From contig JAMKCF010000012.1 of NCBI GenBank assembly GCA_023634235.1, positions 2,029,001 to 2,093,000 of the forward strand: a stretch of DNA of 64,000 bases. Direction: 5' to 3'. The notes beneath the pieces are model-generated. The model was not told the origin of the DNA. It worked only from the letters and a program-made list of their open reading frames with translations, and made no database searches. The DNA comes from Pisaster brevispinus. Lineage: Eukaryota; Echinodermata; Asteroidea; Forcipulatida; Asteriidae. Shown piece by piece: positions 36,401 to 40,022 of the stretch (positions are counted from its first letter, which is position 1; each line of letters opens with the position of its first letter). A program made the position numbers and the translations under genes.

Positions 36401-38308
36401 TTTCTCATTTTGTTCTTGTTTCAGGAAATCACACACAGTTGTTGAATTATATACAAATGTTAAAAGGAGCTGAATAGTATTAAAGCAGTTGAACAGTTTA
36501 AAGCAGCTTTCTTCGTCATTTTATTGCAACAACGTGGTAAAACTTTATGATCTCGTCACACAAAGGTTAGATGCCTGGGGGTGTTTTGGTAGTGCCTACT
36601 GCCTACATGTTGGTGGTGGGAGACCATGTCATCAGGAGACGATTTTGCTTTGCTGACTTTGCTGTTGCCAGCTTTGCAAAGGGGTAGGATGACAATCTTA
36701 TGGCTATGAGTCTTTTAGCTTCTGGGAGTTAAAAATATTGGCATCTTGAGGCTCTGTTCGAATTAGTGGCTGCAGATCCAATGTACATCTACGGCTAGAT
36801 TTCCGCGTTTTCATGCATTGAAGTATAGTACATCCTTAGCAACACCCTAAGCAACAGCCGTGGCTGTAGCCACCAATTGGGATACGGCCTGAGAATAGCT
36901 TCTGGCGAGATAACTGGCCTCAATCTTAACCTGAACAGACGCTCCACATGAAGTGGCACAAAACCATAAACAAAATGCAGGGCTACATCGAAGCCAAAAG
37001 AGATGTAGTGGGCCTAGATAATTGAAGCCTTTCCCACACCTTGGCTTGGGTTCTGACTCAGGCTTGGGCTCCATTATCATTTTTAGAGCAGTGCACATTT
37101 TGCACACAGGCCTTGCACTGTCATAAGCTTTTGTTTAAAAAGTAGACCACTAGTAAACTGTGCATTTTACTTGCTCCCAAGAAGTTTTAGTAGCCTAAAT
37201 TTTAAAGATGTAATTTGTCATAAATGTATCTTTGTGATCTAATAATTGTAGGGATCACAACCAGTTTTATAAAATTATAGTCAAATGTAGCCCTGGTAGG
37301 ATGTCAGTGTATATATGCAACGGAGGAGTCCAACCTGGGCTAAGTCAAATGATGTTGCATTCACAAATTAAAGTAAACTTGTGAAAGAATACAAAATGAC
37401 CCCCACCCCGCAAACAGAAACAGAAATTACTAACATAACTACTACTTCAATGCACCGAATAAATTAATAAATTTTCAATAATTTTTTATTCACATCTGAA
37501 AAGGAAGAAATATGAGCGTTAAAAGTGTTGCACAGTTTTTAGTAGCCAACAGGGCAAGTTGAGAATTGCTGTTTACTATCAGTGACTGCTAATGCTATGG
37601 GGCTAGTACGCAGTAGTGATCACTACTGCGTACTAGCCCCATAGCATTAGCAGTTTTTACTAGACAATGTACGCCGATTTAATTAAAGGCAGGGTACATA
37701 ATTATTATTATCATTATTATTATTGTAATGTACTACATGTACCTTTGGTATTTGCTCAAAAAATTAATCACCACATTGGTAAAGAGCACTGGAAAGCTGT
37801 TGCTGCTATAAAACATCAGATTGAGAAACTACTCTTCTTACTCCACGTACTCGGTTCGTTCCGCTTTCGTCTCGGAGACGACAGCGGAACAAACATCATG
37901 ATCATAGTTCTAGGACTAGAGGAGTAGTTAGAAACGACCTCCTTTGAATTAATGCAGTTACTATTTCCACTAATAGTGAAAATACTGCCCTACATGTACT
38001 TGATAACCCAACTCAACAACAAAACAATTTGAAGGCCTAATTTATTTTTACGGCATACCTTTCAAAGGCATGGTGTTCCAACGACCAATATTCTTTGACA
38101 GTTTATCGTAGTCAATGTTCTCTTGGGTGTCGAAAGGCGTGACAATCGGAGGGAAAACACCGCTCAAATCTACCTTGTGTCCGGATGCCATGGTCCGCAC
38201 TGCATCGAGACTTCGGAAAGCCAGATTTCCACGGTTTGAAACTTTACAGAAAGTCTCCAAAACACCTGGAAGAAGGCGTTTCACAACCCTTGCACAGCCA
38301 GCTGCCAT
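3270..38308 (-). CDS. HOGA1: HOGA1 gene: mitochondrial 4-hydroxy-2-oxoglutarate aldolase (whole span, 7 coding exons)
   Basis: Seven exons join with matching splice phases into 1023 bases, or 340 residues; the human enzyme has 327. The joined CDS is 38308-38059, 34488-34360, 34104-33977, 32286-32152, 19815-19719, 14042-13909 and 3419-3270. The family cleaves 4-hydroxy-2-oxoglutarate to pyruvate and glyoxylate in mitochondrial hydroxyproline breakdown, using a Schiff-base lysine in a DHDPS-type TIM barrel. Visible motifs are GSNGE (residues 89-93), LYSVP with the catalytic tyrosine at about 181, and GMKDSGGD with the Schiff-base lysine at about 209. A basic N-terminus fits a mitochondrial presequence. 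Intron 6 hosts a DIRS retrotransposon and intron 4 a cluster of DNA elements; no coding break was seen. The identification rests on recalled similarity to vertebrate HOGA1 over the whole length. Confidence 0.93.
3563..4000. mobile_element. MITE split by a nested SINE
   Basis: Flanks 3563-3635 and about 3950-4000 match the two halves of a continuous element at 31861-32014. Shared phrases are 'ggcc(t)ggaattacac', 'ccctttcaaaa', 'cttgccctct' and 'gatgaaattccaggcc'. The ends form an inverted repeat of GGCCTGGAATT type. The interior is interrupted by a tRNA-derived SINE, so the SINE arrived second. Confidence 0.6.
3636..3948 (-). repeat. tRNA-derived SINE (Leu/Ser-type head)
   Basis: On the minus strand it starts near 3945 with 'gccgagcggttaagagc', an A-box-like tRNA(Leu/Ser) segment. 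The B box 'ggttcgagtc' follows, then 'ggcacttgtgtccttgagca'. Its tail reads 'aaccaaggatgcctcgtta' on the plus strand. Copies of the same family are at 14219-14572 and 19310-19560, with fragments at 18705-18775 and about 63640-63745. Confidence 0.65.
4050..4850. other. Coding-like remnant, strand and identity unresolved
   Basis: This stretch is relatively open in three frames. On plus, 4303-4839 gives 178 residues with many Trp and Cys. On minus, 4631-4227 gives 134 residues including [13 protein letters not shown] recognise no domain in any frame. No splice-site pair ties it to a neighbouring gene. It may be a decayed retrogene or an internal piece of a transposon. A poly-G run at about 4190-4205 lies just before it. 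Confidence 0.25.
5040..5125 (+). repeat. tRNA-like SINE head, degenerate
   Basis: The segment 'agctcagttggtaaagt' resembles a tRNA A box. 'caagctcgagtcc', about 40 bases later, resembles a B box. No intact cloverleaf can be drawn, so this is a SINE remnant and not a tRNA gene. Confidence 0.4.
5186..5615. mobile_element. MITE copy related to 33712-33957
   Basis: It shares long phrases with 33712-33957, including 'gtaatgctgattta', 'gatacaataaaagtc', 'gtttcagctgaat' and 'gtgtctacttgctga'. The right end 'gaccctacctttaag' is the inverse of the family's left end. This copy is longer by about 180 bases because of an extra internal segment (about 5400-5580). Remains of another MITE end ('gtatgaaccgggctta') abut it at about 5175. 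Confidence 0.55.
5765..6475. repeat. Tandem duplication, copy 1 (uninterrupted)
   Basis: This segment matches 6603-6910 and then, after the DIRS element, about 13161-13556. The two copies differ by scattered substitutions and small indels. Around 6052-6075 this copy preserves the sequence that the DIRS element interrupts in copy 2 ('cacatttaaaaccacaaaa'). It contains a tRNA-derived SINE head on the minus strand at about 6213-6285. Confidence 0.75.
6090..6475 (-). repeat. tRNA-derived SINE (Lys-type head)
   Basis: On the minus strand the head reads 'tagctcagatggtagagc' (A box) and 'gcaggttcaagtcc' (B box), at about 6280-6215. On the plus strand the sequence beside the head includes 'ctccctattttgtcaatatc' and 'ggggtgccagtcagaagcc'. 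Related copies are at 13165-13556 and 58537-58760, with partial copies at 31187-31330, 34222-34310 and 56457-56560. Confidence 0.65.
6603..6910. repeat. Tandem duplication, copy 2, left part
   Basis: It matches copy 1 from about 5765 to 6062 with scattered differences, including 'ggcactatgtggattgg' and 'aataaactggggttttcctt'. It stops at 'cacatttaaaac', where the DIRS element begins. The right part of the same copy resumes at about 13161. Confidence 0.75.
6911..7095 (-). repeat. DIRS right inverted terminal repeat
   Basis: From 6936 to 7095 it is the inverse of 13164-12997, sharing 'cctgtagagcgaatactacg' and 'aggttagcgtcctcttt'. The outermost ~25 bases (6911-6935) are absent from the left repeat. 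Such a right-end extension is a known DIRS feature and is mirrored in the internal complementary region. Confidence 0.85.
7156..7252 (-). repeat. DIRS internal complementary region
   Basis: Bases 7156-7207 are the exact or near-exact inverse of the right terminus (6911-6962), including the right-end extension 'agcccacactactgtgg'. Bases 7208-7252 are the inverse of the left terminus (13164 downward), including 'tctacttcactctacttacc'. The junction at 7207/7208 is therefore the complement of both element ends joined, as in the template model for DIRS circle formation. Confidence 0.88.
7253..7595 (-). other. DIRS 3' untranslated segment
   Basis: GC-rich sequence between the recombinase stop codon (7596) and the internal complementary region. 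No ORF on the element's strand. No separate insertion is visible. Confidence 0.6.
7596..10874 (-). pseudogene. DIRS reverse transcriptase / RNase H / tyrosine recombinase, with one in-frame stop
   Basis: Two ORFs in the same frame, 10874-10299 (191 aa) and 10295-7596 (899 aa), are separated only by a TGA at 10298-10296. The first ends with the pre-RT segment ([24 protein letters not shown]). In the 899-residue part, RT shows [11 protein letters not shown] (66-76) and the YLDD active site (132-135). RNase H shows TTDAS (297-301), the acidic residue in NALEML (331), CDNAT (355-359) and VTADALSR (404-411). The recombinase shows the arginine in SRRRSEL (713-715), AHDVRG with His 837 and Arg 840, Trp 863 and the tyrosine in EVYLKD (873). 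All RT, RNase H and R-H-R-Y catalytic residues are present. The reading frame overlaps the end of gag by about 330 bases. Whether the TGA is a mutation or is read through cannot be told from one copy; mutation is likelier. Confidence 0.88.
10543..12231 (-). CDS. DIRS gag-like ORF, main part
   Basis: The open frame has 562 codons. The N-terminal ~70 residues may be out of frame (see the upstream entry). The rest has a Ser/Pro/Gly-rich stretch and then a folded-looking region with [23 protein letters not shown] and [13 protein letters not shown]. The Arg/Gly/Pro-rich tail ends [12 protein letters not shown]. That order fits the nucleic-acid-binding gag-like ORF1 of DIRS elements, which is poorly conserved in sequence. 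The assignment rests mainly on position upstream of the RT ORF. Confidence 0.65.
   Translation of the reverse strand: MGPPRIRTFRGHTPHIGLYPLFGIPRHPSDIRAILGVHSGPLFQKEEGKEVLLSPLTIKLERFLRSGTPWQTIRGGDPISREDFLQAFSTLTASLSGRRDDPSQGPYESATPEGPPSHYGHGWVTQNQRGLPHTASRAPESPPGLQPPPASHHGQGRVTTGQRTLPHPAARGPASPQGISLHPSASFESDNDSLGRDEASAPSGYGSHSPMASRPPDSAITADEGDELASSVQSMSISETELRLVQRDMIRVLDLPSESEPLPEECQSFKRRSGPATGATKVFPMIPLDRVCVGRIDGVMGAKKWVPYSKRTVPYYRFPPGDFEKYLATPVLPDSATDKLAADRGAASSKLPFVDKTRGKLEDVAKKMDSSARMGMRATSFLLLLSEYLTLGCEEESAVPADMMVAALHCLDNGLRSVLDQFTRVATLATSARRANVLDALFLPSPGARKRLVDLPLTGSDLFAGKFQESMEAEAKRLKATDKINLKKPQAPAPRAAGKTRKQASFVIPRRRPQQPTRGSARGRAGNPASSRFAQPPPGQQRAQSGRGFRAPTPRYSGAWRK
12013..12840 (-). 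pseudogene. DIRS gag 5' part, probably frameshifted twice
   Basis: The likely start is the ATG at 12840 (MSRKLGRAG). That frame runs through a basic segment ([15 protein letters not shown]) and then meets TAG at 12339-12337 and TGA at 12312-12310. A second frame (12623-12012) carries plausible coding sequence across the gap: [14 protein letters not shown], then KKKKGKK followed by a Ser-rich run. The first frame resumes as the 562-codon ORF. The simplest reading is two compensating indels, one between about 12600 and 12340 and one near 12020-12230. A second gag-like ORF is the alternative. Confidence 0.45.
12841..12996 (-). other. DIRS 5' leader between left repeat and gag
   Basis: AT-richer segment between the left inverted repeat and the probable gag start codon. 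No ORF is seen on the element's strand. Confidence 0.5.
12997..13164 (-). repeat. DIRS left inverted terminal repeat
   Basis: This is the inverse of 6936-7095. It differs by a short 'acatgt' insertion and by the outer 'ttcactct' block, which replaces the 'gagcgaat' seen at the right end. The high match between the two repeats suggests a fairly recent insertion, although they can be homogenised during replication. Confidence 0.85.
13165..13556 (-). repeat. Tandem duplication copy 2, right part, with SINE
   Basis: It resumes the copy interrupted at 6910 and matches about 6066-6465 of copy 1. It contains a second copy of the Lys-type SINE head on the minus strand (13398-13330). It differs from copy 1 by scattered substitutions and by an extra 'acttcaagtaataccc' segment near 13276. 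Confidence 0.75.
13909..14042 (-). CDS. HOGA1: HOGA1 exon 6
   Basis: The acceptor CCACCAG precedes 14042 and the donor GTAAGT follows 13909. It encodes [20 protein letters not shown] and ends [12 protein letters not shown], matching the family's GAVG..ALANVLG and LQHRLIEPN segments. The phase is 1 in and 0 out. The 5' end of the DIRS element lies only about 745 bases downstream of this exon on the minus strand. Confidence 0.92.
14096..14215. mobile_element. Truncated hAT-like MITE end
   Basis: It shares 'cagggcttgtagctcaaaa'-type sequence and 'tggaccagaa' with the complete element at 34857-35205. The right half is missing. It lies just upstream of HOGA1 exon 6 in intron 5. Confidence 0.4.
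14219..14572 (+). repeat. tRNA-derived SINE (Leu/Ser-type head), full-length copy
   Basis: The head 'gccgattggttggaagcacc' and B box 'gggtttgagttcc' are followed by 'ggcacttgtgtcctta'. The tail ends with 'ttatgaggcatccttggttt', the inverse of the minus-strand copy at 3636-3948. Length is about 350 bases. Confidence 0.6.
14573..17880. other. HOGA1 intron 5 interior, no gene seen
   Basis: No exon-like segment was recognised. Simple repeats are (CAAA)n at about 15037-15057 and (CTAT)n at about 15497-15515. The phrase 'ggccgggttcatacttc' at 17013 is a fragment of the MITE family seen intact at 59252-59421. 'agtgtcagtacaact' plus 'aagctgtttact' occurs at about 15580 and 16550, a weak dispersed repeat. 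Confidence 0.35.
17885..18082. mobile_element. MITE with CTGGGCCCAATTTCATAAAGC inverted ends
   Basis: The left end 'gggcccaatttcataaagc' and right end 'gctttatgaaattaagccc' are inverted repeats around a ~195-base core. The core contains several 'tgcttagca' words. A related remnant at 42870-43052 ends with 'gaaattgggccctgagc'. It lies in HOGA1 intron 5. Confidence 0.6.
18705..18775 (-). repeat. SINE tail fragment
   Basis: It contains 'gaaaccaaggatgcctcata' and 'cttaatcactgtagct', matching the tail of the Leu/Ser-type SINE at 3636-3948. No head is present. Confidence 0.5.
18785..19145. mobile_element. GGTAACACCATG-family repeat with structured end
   Basis: It starts with 'gctttgcatggtgaggtatc', then 'cggtaacaccatgtgtacat'. 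It includes 'ggtcttgctttttattctac' and ends in 'cgtttcgactagc...gctctagtcatcgtcagg'. Related copies are at 34506-34660, 50432-50640 and, in a head-to-head arrangement, 58790-59145. The right end can fold on the minus strand into a hairpin with a hammerhead-like core. The class is unassigned. Confidence 0.5.
19310..19560 (-). repeat. tRNA-derived SINE (Leu/Ser-type head)
   Basis: On the minus strand it begins at about 19555 with 'aagcggttaagagcaac' and B box 'gggttcgagtcctagc', then 'cacttgtgtccttgagcaag'. It lies within HOGA1 intron 5, about 160 bases from exon 5. Confidence 0.6.
19719..19815 (-). CDS. HOGA1: HOGA1 exon 5
   Basis: The acceptor TTTCCAG precedes 19815 and the donor GTAAGG follows 19719. 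The 97 bases encode [21 protein letters not shown] and LGSLSVG (residues 215-247, the last codon split). AGSAGF is the conserved strand-loop of the family. It is separated from exon 4 by a 12.3 kb intron filled with mobile elements. Confidence 0.88.
19849..20500. other. HOGA1 intron 4 start, decayed repeats
   Basis: G-rich and C-rich homopolymer tracts (19880-19892, 20175-20188, 20341-20350) and 'ggttagttatgccattgc' near 20205 suggest decayed MITE ends of the 'AGTGGCGTAACT' type. No coding signal. Confidence 0.25.
20501..21595. other. HOGA1 intron 4 segment, no gene seen
   Basis: A short duplicated phrase ('ggattcaacgttc', 'tttgctgttttct.aacaag') at 20500-20640 is a fragment of the 5186/33712 MITE family. 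'cacgaaagtaatgcgtaact' with 'gttacgcca' near 20850-20905 resembles the region at 23580-23780. Nothing else can be supported. Confidence 0.3.
21602..22630. mobile_element. Hairpin-ended element, family A
   Basis: It begins near 'gagctgtttcgccataac'. It ends with two tandem hairpin units, at 22543-22572 and 22586-22625. The second reads 'gagctgtttcgctgcgctcg' then 'ctacaaaacagctaat'. The arms 'agctgtttcg' and 'acaaaacagct' pair. Inside are several ATGACGTCAT palindromes (about 21785, 21930, 22080, 22340) and 'cttcctgtttcgaccggaagt' at 22180. No ORF above about 70 codons. It resembles nonautonomous elements with a 3' hairpin; the mode of transposition is unknown. Confidence 0.5.
22640..23860. 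other. HOGA1 intron 4 segment with small tandem repeat
   Basis: A poly-G tract lies at about 22971-22985. A 17-base unit 'cagacatgcgtcacttt' is repeated about three times at 23652-23700, inside a palindrome-rich stretch of 'ttgcgcca'/'tggcgcaa' words (23580-23780). No gene is supported. Confidence 0.4.
23861..25190 (+). mobile_element. Hairpin-ended element, family B, copy 1 (3' end truncated)
   Basis: It starts 'ctagacatgtagtgtttgta' with a 5' hairpin (gtgtttgta / tacaaac), then 'ttaggtgtccggg'. Inside are palindrome-like 'cttccggtttgaacagaacc' (24890) and 'gatggcgtcatcatgaca' (25030). Near 25145 it has 'ggggaaaggaagaagaagaa' and 'aataaaca', which in copy 3 lies just before the terminal hairpin; here that hairpin is missing. 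A tRNA-like SINE head (24468-24535) is embedded. Confidence 0.5.
24430..24540 (-). repeat. tRNA-derived SINE head
   Basis: The minus strand reads 'gctcggtggtctggtggtaa' and 'gtgggtttgaatcccaccc', an A/B box pair about 45 bases apart. This head differs from the other SINE families in the window. Confidence 0.5.
25191..25870. other. HOGA1 intron 4 segment, no gene seen
   Basis: AT-rich. 25460-25700 has repeated 'attcaatttca' words that recur near 48100-48400 and 48930-49090. Nothing coding. Confidence 0.3.
25871..26460 (+). mobile_element. Hairpin-ended element, family B, copy 2 (partial)
   Basis: It starts 'ctagacgtacagtgtttgta' followed by 'acaaacacacaggtgttcgtg', the same 5' hairpin as copy 1. 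It contains three spaced 'ccggtttgaaccgg'-type palindromes with following 'aaggtcaaa' (26020, 26157, 26308). It runs into 'atgatgacgtcatcaaatta' at 26420. The 3' hairpin is absent. Confidence 0.5.
26465..28590. other. HOGA1 intron 4 segment, no gene recognised
   Basis: About 2.1 kb without a repeat or exon that I can support. The longest minus-strand ORF (28311-28057, 84 residues) matches no family I know and lacks good splice borders. I treat it as chance. Confidence 0.3.
28760..29822 (+). mobile_element. Hairpin-ended element, family B, copy 3 (intact 3' end)
   Basis: It contains repeated blocks of 'cttccggttt.gaccggaagt', 'aaggtcaaatggggtcacac' and 'gatgacgtcatc' at about 28880-28900, 29010-29055, 29165-29190 and 29455-29640. 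The 3' end is 'ggttttcgggcggaatgccc' then 'gaacacctaata', a hairpin of cgggc/gcccg. The 'gaacacct' there is the inverse of the 5'-end 'aggtgttc' in copy 2, giving subterminal inverted repeats. The 5' start of this copy is not clear. Confidence 0.5.
30060..30260. mobile_element. Decayed MITE with GCTAACTTCGCTGC words
   Basis: It shares 'gttcac', 'cactgctaac', 'cgctgctaa' and 'gcgttcacac' words with 30830-31035. Both look like eroded copies of an element whose ends pair 'ttagcagcgaa' with 'ttcgctgctaa'. Confidence 0.35.
30830..31040. mobile_element. Palindromic MITE with TTAGCAGCGAAA core
   Basis: The core is 'gagttagcagcgaaattttt' then 'gctgctaacttagcagcaaa', an imperfect hairpin. The flanks 'gcgttcaca' (30841) and 'catgcgttcata' (31022) may be its outer ends. 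It is noncoding and lies in HOGA1 intron 4. Confidence 0.4.
31187..31330 (+). repeat. tRNA-derived SINE (Lys-type head)
   Basis: 'agctcagttggtagagcgcc' is an A box and 'ccacggttcaagtcctg' a B box. The body begins 'ttaaaatttacccagttagt', as in the related copies. A complete tRNA acceptor stem cannot be formed, so this is a SINE and not a tRNA gene. Confidence 0.55.
31861..32014. mobile_element. MITE, uninterrupted copy of the 3563-4000 family
   Basis: Ends 'ggcctggaattacac' and 'gatgaaattccaggcc' are inverted repeats about 150 bases apart. This copy lacks the SINE that splits the copy near HOGA1 exon 7. It lies 138 bases 3' of HOGA1 exon 4. Confidence 0.6.
32152..32286 (-). CDS. HOGA1: HOGA1 exon 4 (catalytic Tyr and Schiff-base Lys)
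   Basis: This 45-codon exon is flanked by an ATGTAG acceptor and a GTAAGC donor and is phase 0 on both sides. It holds the LYSVP motif, with the catalytic tyrosine at about residue 181. It also holds [11 protein letters not shown], with the lysine that forms the Schiff base at about residue 209. Both lie exactly 13 residues beyond their human positions, which equals the length difference between the proteins. Confidence 0.92.
33100..33480. repeat. Dispersed repeat, related inversely to 53081-53380
   Basis: It contains words 'tcgaacc', 'gtttcagac', 'gacgctccagagt' and 'tcatgacaagatc', which recur in the opposite orientation at 53081-53380. It is probably a nonautonomous DNA element; its ends are not resolved. 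It lies in HOGA1 intron 3. Confidence 0.4.
33712..33957. mobile_element. MITE with TAAAGGTAGGGTCATAGATTG-type ends
   Basis: The left end 'taaaggtatatgtagcccag' then 'tagggtcatagattgg' and the right end 'ccaatctatgaccctacctt' are inverted repeats. The interior matches 5186-5615. The element ends about 20 bases before the HOGA1 exon 3 donor. Confidence 0.6.
33977..34104 (-). CDS. HOGA1: HOGA1 exon 3
   Basis: The acceptor TTATAG precedes 34104 and the donor GTACAG follows 33977. It encodes [27 protein letters not shown] and ALIQHYTQ (residues 127-169). The A-G-A-D-A..V-T-P-C-Y/F pattern is a barrel strand well conserved in the DHDPS/HOGA family. The phase is 1 in and 0 out. Confidence 0.9.
34222..34310 (-). 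repeat. SINE body fragment (Lys-type family)
   Basis: 'gccagtcagaagcca' and 'ttacccag.cagtttcccttg' match the body of the copies at 6090-6475 and 58537-58760. No head. It lies in the 255-base intron between HOGA1 exons 2 and 3. Confidence 0.5.
34360..34488 (-). CDS. HOGA1: HOGA1 exon 2 (GSNGE substrate-binding segment)
   Basis: The acceptor TTTAG precedes 34488 and the donor GTAAGT follows 34360. It encodes residues 84-126 and the first base of codon 127. GSNGE lies at 89-93; the serine and asparagine correspond to the pyruvate-carboxylate binding pair of this family. AGSGCE follows near the end. The phase is 1 in and 1 out. It is separated from exon 3 by a short intron of 255 bases. Confidence 0.9.
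34506..34660. repeat. GGTAACACCATG-family fragment
   Basis: It contains 'aggatttgaaactttccatg', 'gcggtaacaccgtg' and 'caacgtttcgatcagtatgc'. It has the same start and end blocks as 18785-19145 with a shorter centre. Confidence 0.45.
34857..35205. mobile_element. hAT-like MITE with CAGGGCTCGAATTTG ends
   Basis: The left end is 'cagggctcgaatttg' and the right end is 'caaattccagccctg'. They are inverted repeats, flanked on both sides by 'ggtag', which may be part of a target duplication. The CAGGG...CCCTG ends are typical of hAT-type elements. There is no transposase. A truncated relative is at 14096-14215. Confidence 0.55.
35206..37584. other. HOGA1 intron 1 interior, no gene recognised
   Basis: About 2.4 kb without a feature I can support. 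Minus ORF 37107-36847 (86 aa) has a repetitive [11 protein letters not shown] stretch but no splice context. 35550-36480 is slightly GC-richer than its surroundings and has no known family signature. Confidence 0.3.
37585..37654. repeat. Perfect 70-bp palindrome
   Basis: Arms 37585-37619 and 37620-37654 are exact reverse complements for 35 bases with no spacer; the centre reads 'gtagtgatcactac'. Such a sequence would extrude a cruciform or mark a very recent inversion event or element end-to-end junction. It is in HOGA1 intron 1. Confidence 0.9.
37660..38050. other. HOGA1 intron 1 near exon 1
   Basis: It contains an (ATT)n-like microsatellite at about 37700-37725 and an inverted pair 'ctactc'...'gagtag' with 'cgctttcgtctcggagac' between. 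No coding signal. Confidence 0.3.
38059..38308 (-). CDS. HOGA1: HOGA1 exon 1 (start codon, mitochondrial presequence, barrel start)
   Basis: The ATG is at 38308-38306. The first ~45 residues are rich in Arg, Lys, Ala, Leu and Ser with one Glu and one Asp, typical of a mitochondrial targeting peptide. They include RVVKRLLPG. The mature enzyme begins around [15 protein letters not shown], which matches the first beta strand of the family. A second Met at MASGHK could start a cytosolic form, but nothing in the sequence requires this. The exon ends in phase 1 at a GTATGC donor (38058). The upstream flank on the minus strand shows no clear TATA box. Confidence 0.9.
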
Positions 38309-40013
38309 TGTGGTCTGATTCTACAGTACCGGTAGGAGGAAACCATGCTCCAAATACCTATCATTCGGGAACCAGACTACACGAACAATCAGCTCAGCAA
38401 CTGCAGCAACTGCCGCAACTAAAAAGCAACTAGTAGGACCAGCCAGTGCAATTTTCTCAAGTTGTATCGCGATGGATCTGTGTTGAGTGGTGGTTGGTGG
38501 TAGTCTGCGTACAATCCCACTATGTGAGATGAAAAGGGGGAATTTAAGTAATTTCACGGGTTAGCAGAGAATTTGGTGCTTGTAACATCACGTTACTAGG
38601 CAATCTACTTCGCTTACACATACATTCGGCGCTCACAGTAAGCGGACAGTGGTGATCGCAGGTGTTCGGCGGTAGCCATGAAAGCGGGCCCGGCTCTATG
38701 AAGTTTAGCCCAGAGCCTACATAGAGCCGCTTATATAAAGTACAAACTTAGCACAAAAGTGACAATGTTGAATACAAAAAATGTTACCAGTCAAAACACA
38801 ATTGTTTCACATGCACAATTTGCGACTGGTTTCCTGCTTAGCTGCTCTTACAAGAAATTTGTTAAAAATGTTTTTCTGCCCAGCATCTCGAAGTAGTTGA
38901 GCCCAGTGCCCAATTTCATATAGAGCTGCGAAGTACAACAAAATTATGGTGAGCGGCCGAAACACCCTGTCATACGTACCATTTGTGGCTGGTATCCTGC
39001 TCATTTCTTCCCTAATGAGAAAATTGTTATGCAATGTTTTCTGCTCAAGCAGCTCTTTGAAATTCCGCCCACAGTTGGTCATCAACGGCCCTGGATACTA
39101 CTGTACGTTTTTAAGTTTTCCTAAACGCGTTGTTTACAGTCATCATATTATAGAATATGAAAATAGAAACACTACACATCAGCACCTTGGATAATGCCAT
39201 ATATTTTTAAGGTGGACTTTTGCCTTCTGTGTGTGTGACAATTATTTTTTTCAAGTCCGACAGTAGAAACAAATAAAGAAAGCAAGTGACCCTTTCAAAG
39301 GGTTCGAGCGATCTCTCTTATTGGTGAATAATTTGCGAATTTGTAAGCACGGAGGGATGACACTCGAGGGACCGGGAGCGATCGTGCATGATGATGGTCA
39401 ACTCTAGGAGTCTGTCACGGACTCTTGTAAAGCTGTTCTGACCTTTCATTTGGAACATCTATTATTGTCGTCAAGATTTGTGTATGTTTTTCTAGACAGT
39501 TTTTATTTTAACACATTAATGTTGTTACTGCGAAAACTCATAAATCTGGAAACCAAAGACCAGTCAAATTGTATACCATATGAAAGCTTAGGCCTTGACG
39601 TAGACTTTAAAATGTAATTAGATTTATTTTTCAAAATTAGTTATAAGCCATGTTTCAGCGAGGTGAATATTTAATTAATTAATCTTGTTACCACCATCTC
39701 TCAAAGCGTATACCGCCGATCGTTAAACCTTTTCCAGTTATACACTGTGGCCTAAATTGAACATTGTGCGACGTCACCGTGACATCATTATTTTGTAGTG
39801 CGTGTTTCACCTGTGTATACAAAACACATGGAATGAAGGGGGAAAATCCGACTAACAGAAACATAACTGTTCTGTAAAGCTCATGTCCTATGGCCTATAT
39901 CAGGGGCGGCGCAAGTTCAGGAGCCCGCCTAAGGCCCCTGGCAAAGCCCTTAGCGGGGGTTAAGGGGGCGTATCACCCTGAAGCTTTTTGGTTTCAGTAT
40001 GTCTGCATGGCCT
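38309..40013. other. HOGA1 5' flank, no gene seen
   Basis: It contains the HOGA1 promoter by position, but no TATA box, initiator or CpG cluster can be picked out with confidence. 38810-39090 holds two diverged inverted segments around 'cctgctta.ctgctctta' and 'tcctgctcatttcttcc' (about 38830 and 38995), probably an old MITE. 39895-39960 starts with 'aggggcggcgcaag', a common MITE end. Confidence 0.3.
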
Positions 40014-40022
40014 ATAGAAGTA

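Noticed and set aside
38048..38058. Continuing HOGA1 exon 1 past 38059 to the ORF end
   Set aside because: The GTATGC donor at 38058 joins in phase with the exon 2 acceptor and restores the conserved family sequence; reading on adds only a few non-homologous residues.
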